Part shown: positions 61,050 to 64,000 of the stretch, piece after piece
How positions within the stretch are numbered: position 1 is the stretch's first letter
Layout of the letters: each line of letters starts with the position of its first letter
NCBI GenBank assembly: GCA_013399695.1
Contig: VXAU01004405.1
Span: 299,911 to 363,910 of the forward strand
DNA: 64,000 bases
Reading direction: 5' to 3'
Source of the DNA: Formicarius rufipectus
Taxonomy: Eukaryota; Chordata; Aves; Passeriformes; Formicariidae
Notes under the pieces: model-generated
The model's database searches: none
Seen by the model: the letters and a program-made list of their open reading frames with translations, nothing else
What the model was told of the DNA's origin: nothing
Position numbers and translations under genes: made by a program

Positions 61050-63498
61050 CTAAAAGAGGATTAGAAATGTATCACAAATTAATTCTATCACACACATTAG
61101 TTTAAATACTCAGTATCTGATGCCAAGTCATTGTATTGCCATGTGTTTATGTATATTACAGCTTTGACCCATATAATTAAAAAAAATTTAAATAAAGGTG
61201 GTGAAAGTAGCTAACCATTCTGAAAGCATTTAACTTTAAACTGTGTTCACTTTTCAGGAAAACTCCCACATAAATATTTGTAGCAATTATTCTATGCATG
61301 CTTACTCTCCATGGTCAAGTTCAGCTCACAATTCCTGCTGAACTGTACACTGCCTAGTCAGTTACTGGATGTCAACTGACAGATAAAACTTCTTGAACTT
61401 TCGGACTCACCTTTGTTAACTGCTCTGCAAAGTGTATGGCTGTTTGAGTATGAAGTGTAATTGGTCCACTTTTCACTCTAGACACTCCGTTTGCCAGTGC
61501 CATAAAAATGATCAGCTGTGAGGTAAAGGGGATTAAGTTATTCTTCAGATTCTAGTAACTAACTGATTAAAAACAAAAAAAAAGTGCAAAACGTCTGTAG
61601 ATGCAAAGATGTGATCTGTCAGGTTTCATAAAAGTTGACGTTGAGTTTTAAGAGTGATCCAAGGCTCAAGAAGTTTGGAAATTACTACTATAATGCCTGT
61701 TACCAAAGGGATACTCCTTTTTCACAGAGGAGTTTGCACCTGAATTCCTGTTACTGCATTTAACCTTGTTTTCCCCCAGACTCCCCAAAGTCATGTAAGA
61801 CTCCAGGTTAGTAGATTACCTACATGGGGAGAAAAACTCACAAGCAGGTTCTTTAATTCTAACACTTCCTGATCACCAGACACTTTAAGACCTTTGACTT
61901 GATTTACAAACATTGCCATGACAAGTGCTCTGTAATGCCTGATCTAACTCTGTGCAGTTTCATACACACCGAATCTGGCTGTGGCTTGTTGCCACCAATG
62001 CTACTGTGCATGGTCTGAAAAAAGTTGGATGAGTCCAAGACCTAAATACTTCCTATTATAATACATAATAGTAATGTGTACCCAGGTGCTTACAACTAAG
62101 AGGTAATATCATCCTGTCTGAAACAGCCCAAGATTCTTACCAGACTAAAATAAAACAGTGGAGGGCTTCATTGCTCAAATGAAATTACATGAGGAAGACA
62201 AATGGAAGCACCTCCTAGACATTCTATTCTCTAATACCTTCACTTAGTATCATTCTTCATATGTAACCAGGGAGCTATTTTCACATCACTACCTGGAATG
62301 CCAAATAGATGCAAATTCCTGCCTCTTTTTTCCATACTTAGTAAGAGTTACAGGAAGGGAAAATTTGAGGGTGATAGTGCAAAGCCAAAAGCATTTGTGG
62401 TTCCTAAAATCTGTATATAATTTGATAACACTAGGAATGTTGTGATCACAGATCTCTAAACTTTCAATTAACATCTCATTTTTCCCTGTCCAGATTCATA
62501 TTCTTTACAAGTAACACGTGTGTTCTACATACAGGAGCCTTACTTGGTCTTGCAGAGAATCATCCACAGTTCCACCATGTTTAAGATTCTTAAGCAGCAT
62601 CTCAGCCGCTTCAATGCCAACCTTGTCAGAATTCTTTCCTAACAGAGAAATCCAGGATATTAGCAAGCGGACAATTACTATCTAACATTTTAAAAATACA
62701 GAAGGAAAAAATAATCAAGAAATTATCAACTTTTTAAACCTTATTTTCATGTTCTTGGCCTCAAATATCTGCTTTAAAAACCCTTCCCACCATATGATGA
62801 CATACAGTTCATACTTCCTAAGCAGTAGAAAGTAGCCCCATTTTGTCAGAAAATTAATTTATTTAAATAATTTAAACCCAAAATCATCTCTATTAATTTT
62901 AATCTAGATCCGCTGTTGAACAAAAACTTAACAGGTAAACCACAAAGTCTATGTTCTTGAAGTCTAGAAACATTTTCAGATAAAAGGTAAGCTTAGTAGT
63001 TTTATAATTTTTGTAAGATTTACATTTACTGATATATATCTCTTCATTTCTGGTGTCATTTATTACTAAACAACATCTGTTTAAAAATGCATCACTCAAA
63101 GCATCAGATCTTTAAATAGATGATTTTTCAGATTCCTAGCTGTATTCAGTTAAATCTCAAAGATTTCATGGAATTCTTACCTCTCTTGCCAAGGGATGAC
63201 CCAGCTAACAAACAACCTGTTGAAGTCTCTGCAACAATGCTAAGCATGAAAAACAGAATCAAAACTAAGAACACAATCACTCACATTACACATTATTTAT
63301 CAGACATGAAATCAAGATATCGCTATCAACCAGCAAGAATACAGGTATCAATAGAAAGTTTGAACTCTCTTACATTATTCCACTTCCAGTCCCAACGGCT
63401 TGATCATCAGGTTCTCTGACAGGCTGAATGTTAATATAAAGATCTCTGATTTCTTTTCTGATGCATCTCACTGCTGCTGATGACATGTCTTTTGCCAG
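60951..63498 (-). CDS. RTCA: RTCA, RNA 3'-terminal phosphate cyclase, last five coding exons (partial)
   Basis: Nuclear enzyme that converts RNA 3'-phosphate ends to 2',3'-cyclic phosphates using ATP via an enzyme-AMP intermediate. CDS exons in transcript order: 63498-63374, 63239-63181, 62638-62544, 61515-61411, 61049-60951; 483 nt, 160 residues plus TAG. All junctions are GT-AG and in frame. Diagnostic segments: VRCIRKEIRDLYINIQPV, AETSTGCLLAGSSLGKRG, DKVGIEAAEMLL, LIIFMALANGVSRVKSGP and the C-terminus TYIIECQGMGM.NPNL. The LHTQTA segment contains the His that is the adenylylation nucleophile in this family. The upstream exons lie beyond the right edge. The gene converges on VCAM1, with 3' ends about 20 kb apart. 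Confidence 0.95.
61411..61515 (-). CDS. RTCA: RTCA penultimate coding exon, with catalytic His
   Basis: 105 nt, phase 0-0, encodes 35 residues from LIIFMALANG to HFAEQLTK. The first His in TLHTQTA aligns with the AMP-accepting His of the cyclase family. Donor GTGAGT. Confidence 0.95.
61970..62014 (-). other. Candidate in-frame cassette exon inside an RTCA intron
   Basis: On the minus strand a good acceptor (pyrimidine tract then TTTTTTCAG) and a GTGTGT donor bound exactly 45 nt. The 15 codons have no stop (TMHSSIGGNKPQPDS), and the flanking RTCA exons join in phase 0, so inclusion would insert 15 residues just before LIIFMALANG without a frameshift. The canonical protein lacks this insert. 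It could be a minor isoform or chance. Confidence 0.3.
62544..62638 (-). CDS. RTCA: RTCA coding exon (GIEAAEMLL)
   Basis: 95 nt, begins in phase 1 (G completed upstream) after CTCTGTTAG and ends at DDSLQDQ in phase 0 with donor GTAAGG. Encodes KNSDKVGIEAAEMLLKNLKH. Confidence 0.94.
63181..63239 (-). CDS. RTCA: RTCA coding exon (STGCLLAGSS)
   Basis: 59 nt, starts in phase 2 and ends in phase 1, donor GTAAGA, acceptor ATGCTTAG. Encodes IVAETSTGCLLAGSSLGKR, matching the glycine-rich core segment of the family. Confidence 0.94.
63374..63498 (-). CDS. RTCA: RTCA coding exon (IRDLYINIQPV)
   Basis: 125 nt, phase 0 start after CTTGTTAG, ends two bases into an Ile codon with donor GTAAGA. Encodes LAKDMSSAAVRCIRKEIRDL onward to GTGSGI. 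This is the most upstream RTCA exon seen in the window. Confidence 0.94.
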
Positions 63499-64000
63499 CT
63501 AACAAGATAAGACATAAAAACAGTAATGAAATTATGTAACTACAATACTTTTTCCTCCTAAGTCTAATTAATGACTGTTATAGAGATGACTGTAATCAGT
63601 CATCTGAGAAGGTCACAGACTGTAGAAACTACAATATCAATACAAATTCAAAAACTTTTCATTCTTAGGGAGAAAGATTTTAGTCTTGAGTATATCAAAA
63701 CACTAGATTATACAAAACCACCAAAAACCAACTTCAAAAACAGCCCTCACAACTTTTATGTACAGGATATATTCTATAAGAGATAATAATAAAAACAAAG
63801 CAAAAACAAAAACAAAATTTTAATCACAGACAAGTTGGGACAAATGAAGCTTATCCCATCCTTGTGAGCTAATCATAGCTAATACTTATAGGTTTGGAGA
63901 TGCTGAGACCAAGACCAGCAATCCACAGCTCTTCAAAAATAACTCAATTTCTTCTTTTCCTTCCTCTAATAATTCCTAGCCTGCGTATGAGAAAGAACCT
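63499..64000 (-). other. RTCA intron running off the right edge
   Basis: AT-rich, with CAAAA-type low-complexity repeats near 63797-63820. The preceding RTCA exon (ending in the VLPFK-like segment of the family) was not found here and should lie beyond 64000. Confidence 0.6.

Overview
The window is vertebrate nuclear DNA, most likely from a bird. It is AT-rich with long introns and intergenic space. It carries chicken-repeat-1 (CR1) LINE copies lying with their 3' ends to the left, and an RTE-type retrotransposon tail. Two single-copy vertebrate genes can be recognised by reading exons, splice sites and conserved residues: VCAM1 (plus strand, about 32.56-40.52 kb) and the 3' half of RTCA (minus strand, about 60.48-63.50 kb, continuing past the right edge).

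Layout. Positions 1-410 are a GC- and CpG-rich island with a G-rich hexamer repeat and a plausible splice donor at 160; the gene it serves cannot be identified. From 0.4 to 30.9 kb I find no gene, only simple repeats, hairpins, a short CR1 scrap (15.7 kb), a GC-rich insert of unknown origin (25.6-26.2 kb) and an RTE-like ORF2 C-terminus (27.8-28.1 kb). A CR1 3' end with a broken ORF2 tail (30.9-31.65 kb) sits less than 1 kb upstream of the VCAM1 promoter. That promoter has a CTCF-like motif, tandem NF-kB-like sites and a TATA box. VCAM1 itself has seven clean coding exons: signal peptide, five Ig domains, and transmembrane/tail. From 40.5 to 60.5 kb there is no recognisable gene, only one more CR1 fragment and a GC-rich patch. 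RTCA follows with its last five coding exons.

The most interesting biology is in VCAM1. Between the fifth Ig exon and the transmembrane exon lie two decayed Ig exons that resemble mammalian domain 7 (37.70-37.95 and 38.59-38.85 kb). Both keep splice-like ends but carry in-frame stops and frameshifts. Because all internal exons have phase 1-1 boundaries, skipping both leaves an intact 542-residue, five-Ig protein. The gene also shows only one copy of the double-disulfide integrin-binding domain, whereas human VCAM1 has two. Other notable items are a 45-nt in-frame cassette-exon candidate in RTCA and the convergent VCAM1/RTCA arrangement, which differs from the human gene order.
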